Positions 45,590 through 57,000 of a stretch of 64,000 bases of DNA are shown here, in pieces. The DNA lies in the NCBI GenBank assembly GCA_034440635.1, contig JAOTON010002271.1, positions 310,001-374,000 of the forward strand, in the 5' to 3' direction. Source of the DNA: Lepas anatifera (Eukaryota; Arthropoda; Thecostraca; Lepadidae). Every line of letters begins with the position of its first letter. Position 1 is the stretch's first letter. A program made the position numbers and the translations under genes. The notes under the pieces were generated by a model. That model was not told the origin of the DNA. It saw only the letters and a program-made list of their open reading frames with translations, and ran no database searches.

Positions 45590-47420
45590 TTCACTGTAGG
45601 GTATGCTGTACCGGGCTACTTTCCCTGTGAGGTATACTGTACCGGGCTACTTTACCTGTGAGGTATGCTGTACCGGAGCAATTTGATTTAGTCATGCTGT
45701 GTCGGATTACCGTCACCGCTGGGGATTCTGTACAAGGCTGCTTTACCTGTGAGGTGCCATTTCGGTATCACTAGGAGCTATTCTGCGCGGAGTTATCGTC
45801 GCTATGGGGTATACCATGCCGAGTTGTTTTCCCTGTGGGGTACGTTGTACCGGATCAGTTCGCCTTTAGGCTATGCTGTGCCGGGCTACCATCACTGTGA
45901 GGTATGCTGTGCCGGGCTACTTTCACTGCGAGCTATGCTGTGCCGGGCTACTTCCAGTGGCGGATCTAGCCGGATGGTTTGGGAGAGGCAAACCAAGGTC
46001 GAAAAACGTCGCGCAGTGCAAAATTGCGTTACAATATGCCTTTTCGGTAGGATTTTCGGAACCGGAGACGAAAGCAAAAAAAAACGCCACGGGGTGAAAA
46101 TATGGACTCAGATGCTTTTTCCTATCCAAGCCCCAATATTTACACTAAACTTACTAATTCTGTTTGAAGTTGAGAGTTGAAGACCAAAATCTTGCTTACA
46201 AGCTAAAAGGAGTCGGGGAAAAGGAGGTCGATCGCTTTGGGGCGGGGCAAAGCATGTTTTGCCCGGTTTTCCGTTTGGGGGCAATTGCCTTTTCCCTGGA
46301 TCCGCCACTGGCTACTTCTCTTGTGAGGTATCCTCTAACGAATATTTGCCTGTAAGGTATGCTGTGCCGGGCTACCGCCACTGTGAGGTATGCTGTGCCG
46401 GTTATCATCACTGTGAGGTACGCTGTGCCGGACTACCATCACTGTGAGGTATGCTGTGCCGGGCTACCATCACTGTGAGGTATGCTGTGCCGGTTATTTT
46501 CATCACTGTGAGGTATGCTGTGCCGGTTATTATCACTGTGAGGTATGCTGTGACGGTTATCATCACTTTGAGGTACGCTGTGCCAGACTACCATCACTGT
46601 GAGGTATGCTGTGCCGGTTATCATCACTGTGAGGTATGATGTGCCGGACTACCATCACTGTGAGGTATGCTGTGCCGGTTATTATCACTGTGAGGTATGC
46701 TGTGACGGTTATCATCACTTTGAGGTACGCTGTGCCAGGTTATCATCACTGTGAGGTACGCTGTGCCGGACTACCATCACTGTGAGGTATGCTGTGCCGG
46801 TTATCATCACTGTGAGGTACGCTGTGCCAGACTACCATCACTGTGAGGTATGCTGTGCCGGGCTACCATCACTGCGAGGTATGCTGTGCCGGGCAGCCAT
46901 CACTGTGAGGTATACTGTGCCGCTTATCATCACTGTGAGGTATGCTGTGACGGTTATCATCACTTTGAGGTACGCTGTGCCAGACTACCAATCACTGTGA
47001 GGTATGCTGTGCCGGGCTACCATCACTGTGAGGTATGCTGTGCCGGGCTACCATCACTGTGAGGTATACTGTGCCGGGCTACTTTTCTTGTGAGTTGCTC
47101 TGACGAATATTTGCCTGCGAGGTATGCTGTACCAGGCTACCATCACTGTGAGGTATACTGTGCCGGGGTACTTTTCTTGTGAGGTATGCTGTGCCACCGA
47201 ATGTTTGCTTGTGAGGTATGCTGTGCCGGGCTACCATCACTGTGAGCTATGATGTACCGGGTTACCTTCACAGTGAGGTATACTGTACTGGGCTTCTTTT
47301 CTTGTGAGGCTCTGACGAATATTTGCCTGCGAGGTATGCTGTGCCAGGCTACCGTCACTGTGAAGTATGCTGCGCCGGGCTGCCATCACTGTGACGTATG
47401 CTGTGCCGGTTTTCACGAAT
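45590..47420. repeat. 30-31-bp minisatellite, interrupted
   Basis: Unit CATCACTGTGAGGTATGCTG plus TGCCGGGCTAC (31 bp) or TGCCGGTTAT (30 bp). The left part to 45954 is diverged; 46311-47420 is more regular. A hAT-type MITE (45955-46310) interrupts one unit. ORFs through it, such as 46451-46639, are repeat artefacts. Confidence 0.94.
45955..46310. mobile_element. hAT-type MITE, copy 4, inside the minisatellite
   Basis: Ends CAGTGGCGGATCTAGCCGG and CTGGATCCGCCACTG with perfect 8-bp duplications GCTACTTC at 45947-45954 and 46311-46318. An uninterrupted unit GCCGGGCTACTTTTCTTGTG near 47074 shows the pre-insertion state. Confidence 0.95.
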
Positions 47421-47549
47421 TGTCAGGGACTATCAGTTCACAAACATTCGTCGCGAAGGGAAGGTGTCAGCGCTGTGGAACGCCCCTACCGTGCCCGAGG
47501 GACACTAGTTTTTAGATCAGCCAAGGAGCGCTAATTGTGTTGTCCATTA

Positions 47550-48737
47550 TTAAGGTGCCGTATTACAGCATAATCCTTGCTTCAGGCGCCCTGCCAACTG
47601 GATGCTTAGTGAAGCTGGAATCGGCCAAGCATCAGCTGAGCCCATGGTACTCACAGAGAACACGCCACCATAGTATATTGTCCGATTCATCCTAGACCTC
47701 CCCGCTGCCACACAACGCACAGACCCACCGGATAAAAGGCGAGAAGCGGCTCTGCTGGCCATAGCTGCCTTTATTATTTTTCTTACTTGGGGCTTTACGT
47801 CACACCGACTGTGGCGGTTATACGGTGACGTAATGGGAGGAGAAAAACTAGGCTGGGGCAAGGGCAGGGAGTCAAATCCTGCCTCTGGGCGGACTCGATC
47901 CTTCAACCCTCTGCTTACGCAAGGAGTCATGTGATCGAGCCAAACGCGCATGCTAACCATTTGCGCTACCCAGACGCCCAATACCTGCCTTACCAGAACC
48001 TTATTTATCGGCCCGGACCGACGGCTCGTCCTGTGGTGGAAATGCAAGTGGAGGAGGAGGCACCCCTATTGAACTGCACCAACAAGGGCGCACTGTTGAG
48101 GTTACGGCTCCAGCTGGTTCGGTGTGCAGCAGCACCGGAGCGAAGCTGGTTGCCATATCGGAAGCCCTTACCGTGATCTCAGCCGTGGGCGATAACGGTG
48201 AATTCGAGGTATCTGTAGTGAATGTTTTCAACGGCTCCAGTACCAGCCTGAAACTTCTGAAGCAGGCCACACTCACTCACTCAGGCCCTTCCTGGTAGGA
48301 TATGGAAGCTGCCCCAGCTCCTCGGGAACCATAGCGCAAACATTACTTTCAAATGGGTTCCTCGACATGCAGGCCTGGATGGCAACGAGGCAGCCGATGT
48401 TCTCGCCATCCAAGCAGCCTCTGGTCAGCAAAACGGCATTCGGCTTGACCTCCACGCGACGCACATTGCCATCCGCAGTTAAGGGCGTGTCTGGACATCG
48501 CAGCTAACACTAAAACACCCGCATCCTGTCAATGCACCTGGTCACATTGACCTGTCATGGCGGGGTCCAGTGTCTGTATCACGGCTGCGTGTCGGAAAAT
48601 CGCCACTCACACGCGACACCCTCCACCAGACTGGTCGCACAAGAGAGGACAAGTGCTCGGAACGGGGAGATAGACAGCGCTAAACACTTGCTGGCGGAGT
48701 GCCCAGCATATGCCGCCATCAGAGTTCAACTGTGAGG
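47550..48737 (+). pseudogene. Non-LTR retrotransposon remnant (RNase H and C-terminal end)
   Basis: From 48017 the frame opens with TDGSSCGGNASGGGGTP and continues to CSSTGAKLVAISEALTVIS, the start of an RNase H domain. A stop at about 48296 and a frame change follow; then ITFKWVPRHAGLDGNEAADV (about 48340-48405), the RNase H C-terminal motif. After a further stop come RVGKSPLTRDTLHQTG and the zinc-knuckle-like ending CSERGEIDSAKHLLAECPAY. A segment with DKRREAALLA at 47735-47770 belongs to the same protein and is separated by a SINE. RNase H in this position indicates the I/R1/LOA group of LINEs. Heavily broken. Confidence 0.85.
47772..47980 (-). mobile_element. tRNA-derived SINE, family 3, inserted in the LINE remnant
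   Basis: Minus strand: tRNA-like head with A box TAGCGCAAATGGTTAGC and B box AGGATCGAGTCC, a body with CCACAGTCGGTGTGACG, and an A-rich tail (AAATAATAAA, seen as T-rich at 47772-47785). Flanked by ATAGCTGCCTT (47761-47771) and ATACCTGCCTT (47981-47991), an 11-bp duplication with one mismatch. The body recalls a motif common in insect and crustacean SINEs (from memory, unverified). Confidence 0.8.
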
Positions 48738-49310
48738 AAGACTTATATAACGACGTAAAACTACATCCTGGGCGAGCTGCCCGAACAATAGAATAATTTC
48801 TCCAGAGTGGGTCGCATCGAGCCACCGCTGGATGCAGTCACGGTCGCACCGCCTGCTGAGGATGTGACGTGAAGACAGACCAAATCTCCCCAGTATATTA
48901 TATTTTTGACAGCTAGCCCTACGGCGTTAAGTGAAAAGAAGTTTCATCAAAACACGCATTGACTTCCTCGACTGATCTTGAAATTCCTACGCCCATGGAA
49001 GAAAGGTTAAATTTTGAGTTGATCGTTTCTGCAGTGCTGAGCCGAGGAGCATGACTATAAGCTGACTAGACATTTAATGCCCTGCCTCCTCGAATCCGGG
49101 ATGCGAATCCTGGAGCATAATCCTTATGATACAGAAGGCACTTTTGCAAAGGATCTTCCCCTTCTGAGTTTACGGTAGCCATAAGTTCTTGGTCATAGTG
49201 TAGCAAGGTATAATGCACTGTTTTACAACAGCTCTGAGGTTAATTCGAGAACCTGACTGTCTTCCCCGCAAAAAGTTCCGGTTTTCGTGGGCATAGTTGC
49301 TAGGGGAGAC
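48738..49310. other. LINE 3' end and unassigned DNA
   Basis: Probably the 3' UTR of the LINE remnant to about 48900; nothing recognised beyond. Confidence 0.35.
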
Positions 49311-49505
49311 TAGGGTCAATTGTAACAAATTTCACCTTTCTGGTTCCGGAGAAATATTGTTTTGAGTTAGAACATTTATAATTATATTTTCATCAACTTT
49401 GAAGATTTTTCAATGTGACAGACGTAGAAAGGTTTCAAAACAGAACAAATTAGGGGTCAAAATTTCACTTCTAAAAATTTACTTCAGCTGTTACAATTGA
49501 CCCTA
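49311..49505. mobile_element. Short Tc1/mariner-type MITE
   Basis: Perfect 17-bp inverted ends TAGGGTCAATTGTAACA / TGTTACAATTGACCCTA; the outer TA may be the target duplication. Further variants (GGGGCAATTGTGACAG, GGGTCCATTGTACC) follow at 49511-49546, suggesting overlapping or rearranged copies. Confidence 0.65.
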
Positions 49506-50439
49506 CGTGAGGGGCAATTGTGACAGCACCGGGGTCCATTGTACCATGTTAAAATCGTATGAATTTCGACGGTTTATTTGTACCATAAAAACATCCTAAT
49601 GCGAACACTTCTGCACCTTTCGCCTTCACTTCATCTTCATGGGCCGTCTCTAGTCGAGTCCCGCGTTCGGTGGTGCGTAGTCGAAAACGAGGCACTCTCT
49701 AAAACTGTGAGACATATGTTTGAAAACAGCCAATTCAATTTTTTTTAGAAAGATGAACATAAAAACGAATACCAGTGATTTTAATAATCTTTATAAATGA
49801 CCTGAATATACCGCGTTCAAAAATTTTTCAATAAACTTACTTATCAGTCCGGTCAGTAAATCTTGAACTTGTTTCCGAAAAGGAATGACCCTTTCTAGAA
49901 CCATAAACGTATTATTTTGGGCACATTTGCCTATTGGACTGACTGCCTACAAAAATATATTTATAATTTGACTGAAATCTCGTTAATTTTTTCAAACTGG
50001 GCACATATAGCCTTAGCGGCTGACGTGCCCTTAAACCCCAACTACCATTGTTAATTTTTGAATATGGGAAATATTATATGGGGCAGCCCACATGGTCACT
50101 TTTCCAAAACATATACCGACCTACGAACAAACATATCATTGAAAAGCAATGTGATTATCATTAACAGTAGCGCACCCAGGGGGCAGCGGGCCTGCACTCC
50201 ACTCACCCTCCTTCTCCCCACTGGAGGATTCAGATGGCAGAGAGGGCAATTTCCCCCCAAATCGCCCGATTTTTTTCGATTTTCTTCAAAATACATGTTT
50301 TTTCGATTTTAGGCCGCTCATGTACCGGACGCCTGCCTAACTGTATGAAAACCGGAAAAGATGTCTCGTGATGTCCCACATGTTTATGCACGCCCAAATG
50401 AAGCGCTCAGAACTCACATGCTCTACAGGAACAACCACC
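49506..50439. other. Non-coding, nothing recognised
   Basis: AT-rich DNA with a GC-rich patch at 50165-50260 lacking a recognisable feature. Confidence 0.35.
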
Positions 50440-50455
50440 GGATCTCGAAGTAGCA

Positions 50456-50461
50456 TTTATT
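50456..50461 (-). terminator. Polyadenylation signal of the MARCH-like gene
   Basis: Minus-strand AATAAA about 275 nt downstream of the stop codon at 50735. No closer signal is visible. Confidence 0.55.
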
Positions 50462-50734
50462 CGGTTGTAAACAATGCCAGACACCATTGGCCCGCATGCA
50501 ATAAATAGGCAACATATAAATATACGCAACAGTCTAGCATGCAAACAATAAACCACAATGAGGATGGGTTCAATTCTTCTCAAACAAAGCTAACAGATCG
50601 CAACAACATTGCAAAAACCGGGGATGCATGATCCACAATAATGATAACATGACAACAGTTGGCAGCAGGCGAGGACGTGCGATCCTGCAGCCGGTTCCGG
50701 CGCACGGAGCGACGGTTCGGCCCAGGCCGCGGCT

Positions 50735-51002
50735 TCACTTGGCGTGGAGGGCGGCGGCGGTCTCGTCACTGAACACGTCATCGGCACCGGCGGCGGACTC
50801 GGCACCCAGCTGGACGGCGTGGTGCAGACAGCCGCAGCAGCGCGTGCAGGAGTAGCTGCCCCCCTGGCACACCTGGCAAATGCCCGCGGCCACGCTGCTG
50901 TTGTTGTTGAGCTCGACGGTGGAGTGAGAGCGGCGCTTCATCTCCAGCAGGTGGACGTCCTGGTGGGTGCCGCGCCAGTCGCGCCACACGCGCCAGTGGT
51001 AC
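50735..51002 (-). CDS. MARCH-like gene, exon 6 (C-terminal tail)
   Basis: Acceptor TTCTGAACAG|G at 51003-51012. Continues the Arg codon begun in exon 5 with YHWRVWRDWRGTHQDVHLLE, aligning with the RYHCxLYxEWRxTNQ region of MARCH2/3. The rest (MKRRSHSTVELNNNSSVAAG, then a seven-cysteine cluster and an acidic/Ala tail to the stop) has no counterpart I know. It does not end in the hydrophobic C-terminal Val seen in vertebrate MARCH2/3. Confidence 0.85.
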
Positions 51003-54000
51003 CTGTTCAGAACCGCCCGGTCACAAGGTCACGGTCACCTCCTTCAGCGACGGGCTTGCAAATGTTTCTTAGATTTGGCCCTTTCCCCCTCATAACAGAG
51101 CGGGAAGAGATTATATATAAAATTATGATGCAACATGTAAAGAGTCAATGTCCTTTTACAATAATACATATTTTTCCTTGCATTTCTCGGGAAGGTGAGT
51201 TTACAGAAACATGTTTTTATACTGTGGATTTTACTTTCACTATACTTCTAGCAGGAAAATCATTTTCAGGAAAATCGGGTCCATGTAAAAAAACATCACA
51301 ACTATTAAAGATGTGACGCAGTCTAAGGGAAAATCAATGCAAGATAATACTATAGGGAATGATTTTCTTATTCGGTGCCCACCCCATGCATTCTGGGAAT
51401 ATGGCGCAACTTGCGAGCTGCTAGCCTTATCAAAGGCATGCCGCCACAGCGTTACCAGACTAAGAAGAGAGTTTAAGATTCTCGGTCATTCTGATATGTT
51501 TGAATTACCTTCAAGTGATTCGAATGGGTGACAGGGGGGAGGGTGTTGCGAACCAGTTACGCAGGTGGATGGGTGGGTGCTGCCCAACAGGTACGCAGGT
51601 GAGTGTGCGTGTGTGTCGGGGTTTAGGGCGCTTCGGCGACTAGCCATGTCGCGCCCAGGGTACGCAGGTGGATGGGTGGCTTCGTTTTTCTAGGCAGCCC
51701 GGACGTACCAGGTACCTATGTTGATGGGTTGCGGAAAGCCCGGACGTAGGTGGGTGGGCGTGTTTTCCTGGGCAGCTCGGACGTAGGTGGGTGGGCGTGT
51801 TTTCCTGGGCAGTTCGGACGTAGGTGGGTGGGCGTGTTTTCCTGGGCAGTCCGGACGTAGGTGGGTGGGCGTGTTTTCCTGGGCAGCCCGGACGTAGGTG
51901 GGTGGGCGTGTTTTCCTGGGCAGTCCGGACGTAGGTGGGTGGGCGTGTTTTCCTGGGCAGCCCGGACGTAGGTGGGTGGGCGTGTTTTCCTGGGCAGTCC
52001 GGACGTAGGTGGGTGGGTGTTTTTCTGAGCAGCCCGGACGTAGGTGAGTGGGCGTGTTTTCCTGGGCAGTCCGGACGTAGGTGGGTGGGTGTTTTTCTGA
52101 GCAGCCCGGACGTAGGTGGGTGGGCGTGTTTTCCTGGGCAGCACGGACGTAGGTGAGTGGGCGTGTTTTCCTGGGCAGCCCGGACGTAGGTGAGTGGGCG
52201 TGTTTTCCTGGGCAGTCCGGACGTAGGTGGGTGGGTTTTTCTGAGCAGCCCGGACGTAGGTGGGTGGGTGTGTTTTTCTGGGCAGTCCGGACGTAGGTGG
52301 GTGGGTGTCTTTTCCTGGGCAGCCCGGACGTAGGTGGATGGGTGTTTTCTGGGCAGCCTACACGTAGGTGGATGTATTGTTTTTTCTGGGCAGCCCGGAT
52401 GTAGGTGGATGGGTGTTTTTTTTTCTTGGCAGCCCGGACGTAGGTGGATGGGTGTTTTTCTGGGCAGCTCGGACGTAGGTGGGCGGGTGTGTTTTCCTGA
52501 GCAGCCCGGACGTAGGTGGGTGGGTGTTTTTCTGAGCAGCCCGGACGTAGGTGAGTGGGCGTGTTTTCCTGGGCAGCCCGGACGTAGGTGAGTGGGCGTG
52601 TTTTCCTGGGCAGTCCGGACGTAGGTGGGTGGGTGTTTTTCTGAGCAGCCCGGACGTAGGTGGGTGGGTGTGTTTTTCTGGGCAGCCCGGACGTAGGTGG
52701 GTGGGTGTCTTTTCCTGGGCAGCCCGGACGTAGGTGGATGGGTGTTTTCTGGGCAGCCTACACGTAGGTGGATGTATTTTTTTTTCTGGGCAGCCCGGAT
52801 GTAGGTGGATGGGTGTTTTTTTTTCTTGGCAGCCCGGACGTAGGTGGATGGGTGTTTTTCTGGGCAGCTCGGACGTAGGTGGGCGGGTGTGTTTTCCTGT
52901 GCAGCCCGGACGTAGGTGGTTGGGTTGAGCTGCGTACCGGGGCACTGTGGTCGGAAACGCTGTCGTGGGTGGCCACGGGGCCGTTTTTCGGATTTTGGAA
53001 TTTAGGGGTTTTATGGCTGCCGATGTGAAGAAAATTGTTCAGAGTGTTCTGAATGACAACTATTATCAAGTTAATTTCGTTGAAAGATGCACTTATTACT
53101 CATCAAATTAAGACGATGATGAAATCCAGAAGTAAGGCACTCGATGCGTCTGCTAGATCCGATTTTTTAACTTTGAATAATAAACGTCAAAACTGAGTCC
53201 GACTGGAAATAATTGATATCAAAATGTTCCTCATAATGTCAGCTTTGAGATGATTAGCGTTATGTGTATATTTGAATGTTAATAAAGGTATATTATCTGC
53301 GTTTTAATTACCCCTTTCACAAATCCACCTTACAAACTAGTTGCTGACTTAGAATAGAGAAACAAAAAAAGTTACGTTTCTACCAAATAGCTTTTTTTGT
53401 GGAGAAGAGGCTGGGTATGCCCTTTTGCATGCGGAGCCAGCACACCTGACCAGGTCATTAGGGGTCGGGTTAGGTCAATTCATTTGCTTAACACATGCGC
53501 TAGAGGGGGACTTCGGAGGCTCCCTCACCTGTTTCCGAGGTGGCGTAAGAACAGCTCGTAGAGCCGAAAAACGATATTTGGCTACATTCGAGAGAATTTA
53601 ACAGCGCATCGATTGGTGAAGATATCTAAAAAATCGGCCGAAAATTTTGTGACGTATAGGCTTTCAAAGTCCGACCTGCATTTTGAGATTGCCACAATCG
53701 CGCGGTAGAACCAGTTCGCTTGCATTGGATACCGAGTGGTGACGTCATAACGTCATATAACCAGGATAATATGCCAAAGTCACCTCACAGAAAGGTACAG
53801 GTTAAGGTCGAAGGTCACAGGTCAAGGTCATATCAGAATTTTCAAGGTCATTGACCACTGCGCTTCCGGTCAAATAGCGTTACCCGGTCGGAGGTGTATT
53901 ATTCTATGAAGTCCTAGTTAAGGCACCTGAATATAAAGATCAAGGTCAAAGGTCAAGGTTAAAGGTCATTTTTAAAGGTCAATCCCCATTTACCACCAAA

Positions 54001-57000
54001 CACTGGCAAAAGTGTTAGTCAAAGTGTACATTATCGGTACATCATCATATTAAGACCTCATAGGTCAATGACCTTGGACGACCTTGACCCCAAAATTGTA
54101 ACAAAGTTTTTTTGCTACCTTCCCTCTATGAACCTGGTCTGCCTTTAGCTTATTCCCGTCATTTTCCCGCTTAATAACGGTATTTCCCGATAGGTCCCCA
54201 GCATAGCCAATATTTGATGTTTATGACATCGTTTGACCTTGAAGATATTGACCTAGGTCAATGAAAATTGGTCATGATGTAGATCACCATAGCCTCCACT
54301 CACCCTCCAAACAGAGTTTTTCTGTGTCTTTTATTTTTAGAGATCTTAGAGGGGGGCCTACCACGCCCCCCTACAGTGCGTGTTAGTGTCAGACCCCTCT
54401 CCATTGCGAGTGTTAGTTGAATCAACTTAAGTATACATCTCTCATTGCAATTGATATAGCATGATCTGCTGAAAATTTGGGGTGAATCGGTTAGGCCGTT
54501 TAAGCACTGTAGCAAAATGAACATGAACAAAAACCTCGGTGGCCATCCGTGAGGCCGTTTCCGACCACTGTGCGGGGGGCGCGGGCGGGTGGACTGTGTT
54601 GCTGGCAGTCAAGAGGAGGGCGAAGCTCACCTGCAGGTCACGCCCAGCCAGATGAAGTAGATGCAGGAGATGAGGAGGCCCAGCACCACCAGGCCTGTAG
54701 CCTCCCACTGGGTCTTGTAAGACAGGTAGTGGGAGGCACCTGCCGGCCACAGCCACCACACCGTTAATGTCAGAGCAGACATCAGGCAAACGTGACCGTT
54801 ACAGCAGACATACAGTGTTCCGAAGCCCAGCGTGCTAGGTGCTGAGTGTGACACCCGGGGAAACTGAATTTTCCACTCACGTCTGGGTTATTGTAACTTA
54901 ATTTTCCGCTTACATTTCAAGTGGAGTTTTTTTAAACAAAATTTAATGATCCTGGTGTATATGATTTCAGCTAAAGTACGGTAGTAATAGAAAATTGTAT
55001 GAAAAATATGTTCTTGATAAGGTTTTAATTGGTTGCCACAACATCGCTGCTTTTGAACTTTCCACCCGCCAACTAGATTTTCCAATACGAAATTTTTCCA
55101 AACAAAACCATTTTCGGGACACTGCATGCCGCAAACATCAATGCCAGAGCAGTTAGTTAGTTACAGACTTTTTATAAGGCATTCTGTACATGGCACCTTT
55201 GTACGCCTCTTAACCCTATTTCCGGCAGGGGGGCTAATATTGCCCCCCCTCAGGTTTTTCAAGAATATCTCCGAAACGGCTTGCGATAGAACTTTGAAAC
55301 TTCTTGACTTTTCCTAAAACTAGTACAGGCAGGTTTTCTGAAATTTTCAATATTATATATTTACCAGGGGCGGAGCTATGGCTGGGTTTTTGGGGAGGTT
55401 CTATCCACAAACCAAGTATTATCGTATGCGATGGGTTCTTTGTACAAGGAAGCCGTCTCTGCTGATCCTGATACCAGTTATATGGTTTTATTATATCATT
55501 TTTTATGTGAGATGATAGTGCATTCACAATTGCCACTATTTGTATTCATCAGGGGCGGTTACAGCAGTTAAAAATGGGGGGAATGTTATCAAGAAGGACT
55601 AAACGTTAATAACGAGAGAAGACTGCTTACAGCCGTGCCAGGGCGAATACAATTGGGTATATGAAAATTCAAAATAGTTATAACCAAATTCTAGATTACC
55701 AAACGCGTGTCCAGTCACTACACATTTTCAAAATGCATATTCCCAGCCAGTATCACCGCCGCGACTCAATATCGTTGTATATTAAAAATGTGTTTCCAAT
55801 CACCCCCCACCCGCCCCCCCACGACGAGAGTCCTTGATCCGCCTATGTCACCCCCTTTCCCAGAGCTGCCATGGGAGGGTAAAAATTATCAGAAATAAAT
55901 TTCAACTAGTCGAGGGACTAATATACTCATGCATACCACTCGCATATTATTGGTATGTATTTTACCCCACTGTTTTACTTTACTGCATCCGCCCCTGATG
56001 AGTTTTTCACTTTTTTCATTTATTTATGTGTCAAAGATGCCAAGCAGTATATCACGGCTTCTAATCCGCGTAACAAAAACTTTTTAGGTTGTATATATTT
56101 CCCCTCATAGTCCTGGTCCTGGAACTGCCATTGAATTTCGAATTTTTGCGTAACTCGAGTATATGACAATTTTGGGTCAATTATTTGTAAATCTGAACTA
56201 GTTTTGTGAAAATCGTACAACAGAGACAAGGGTTATGGAAAATCTAAAAAATACACAAAAATTGTATATTTTGCACGACCTTCTCCTTAAAAATCAAAAT
56301 TTTGAAATTTTCTTTTTTCAAAATAAAGTTTAGCGTCAGGGGAATCTATAGCACTTTGAATTTTCAAAATCGGCCGGTTAGATTACGAGATCTTAGGGGG
56401 GCCGATATTGCCCCCCCTGCCGGAAATAGGGGTAGCCGGGAGCCTGACGGAAATAGGGTTAAGGATAGACATACCGCAGACATCAATGACGGAGCAGACA
56501 TAGCGCAGACATCAATGACAGAGCAGACATACCGCAGACATCAATGAGAGCAGACATAGCGCAGACATCAATGCCAGCAGACAACCGCAGACATCAATGA
56601 CAGAGCAGACAAAGCGCAGACATCAATGACAGAGCAGACATAGCGCAGACATCAATGACAGATCAGACATACCGCAGACATAAATGTCAGAGCAGACATA
56701 CCGCAGACATCAATGACAGAGCAGACAACCGCAGACATCAATGACAGAGCAGACATAGCGCAGACATCAATGACAGAGCACAGACATAGCGCAGACATCA
56801 ATGCCAGCAGACAACCGCAGAAATCAATGCCAGCAGACAACCGCAGACATTAGCGTCAGGACAGACATACCGGAGCCATCAGTGTCAGGGCGGACATACC
56901 GCAGACATCAATGCCAGCAGATATCAACATCAGGGCAGACAACCGCAGACAACCGCAGACATCAGCGTCCCAGCCGCCACACCATGCGCAGTACCAACCC

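Noticed and set aside
47900..47980. Functional tRNA gene on the minus strand
   Set aside because: tRNA-like A and B boxes, but the spacing is too long and it is flanked by a target duplication with an A-rich tail: a SINE.
51716..52945. Thr/Pro-rich and Cys/Gly-rich repeat ORFs
   Set aside because: Artefact of the 37-bp minisatellite.
55551..55999. CAGGGGCGG...CCGCCCCTG hAT-type MITE
   Set aside because: The ends look right, but flanking 8-bp sequences do not match and a third CAGGGGCGG at 55369 leaves the boundaries ambiguous.
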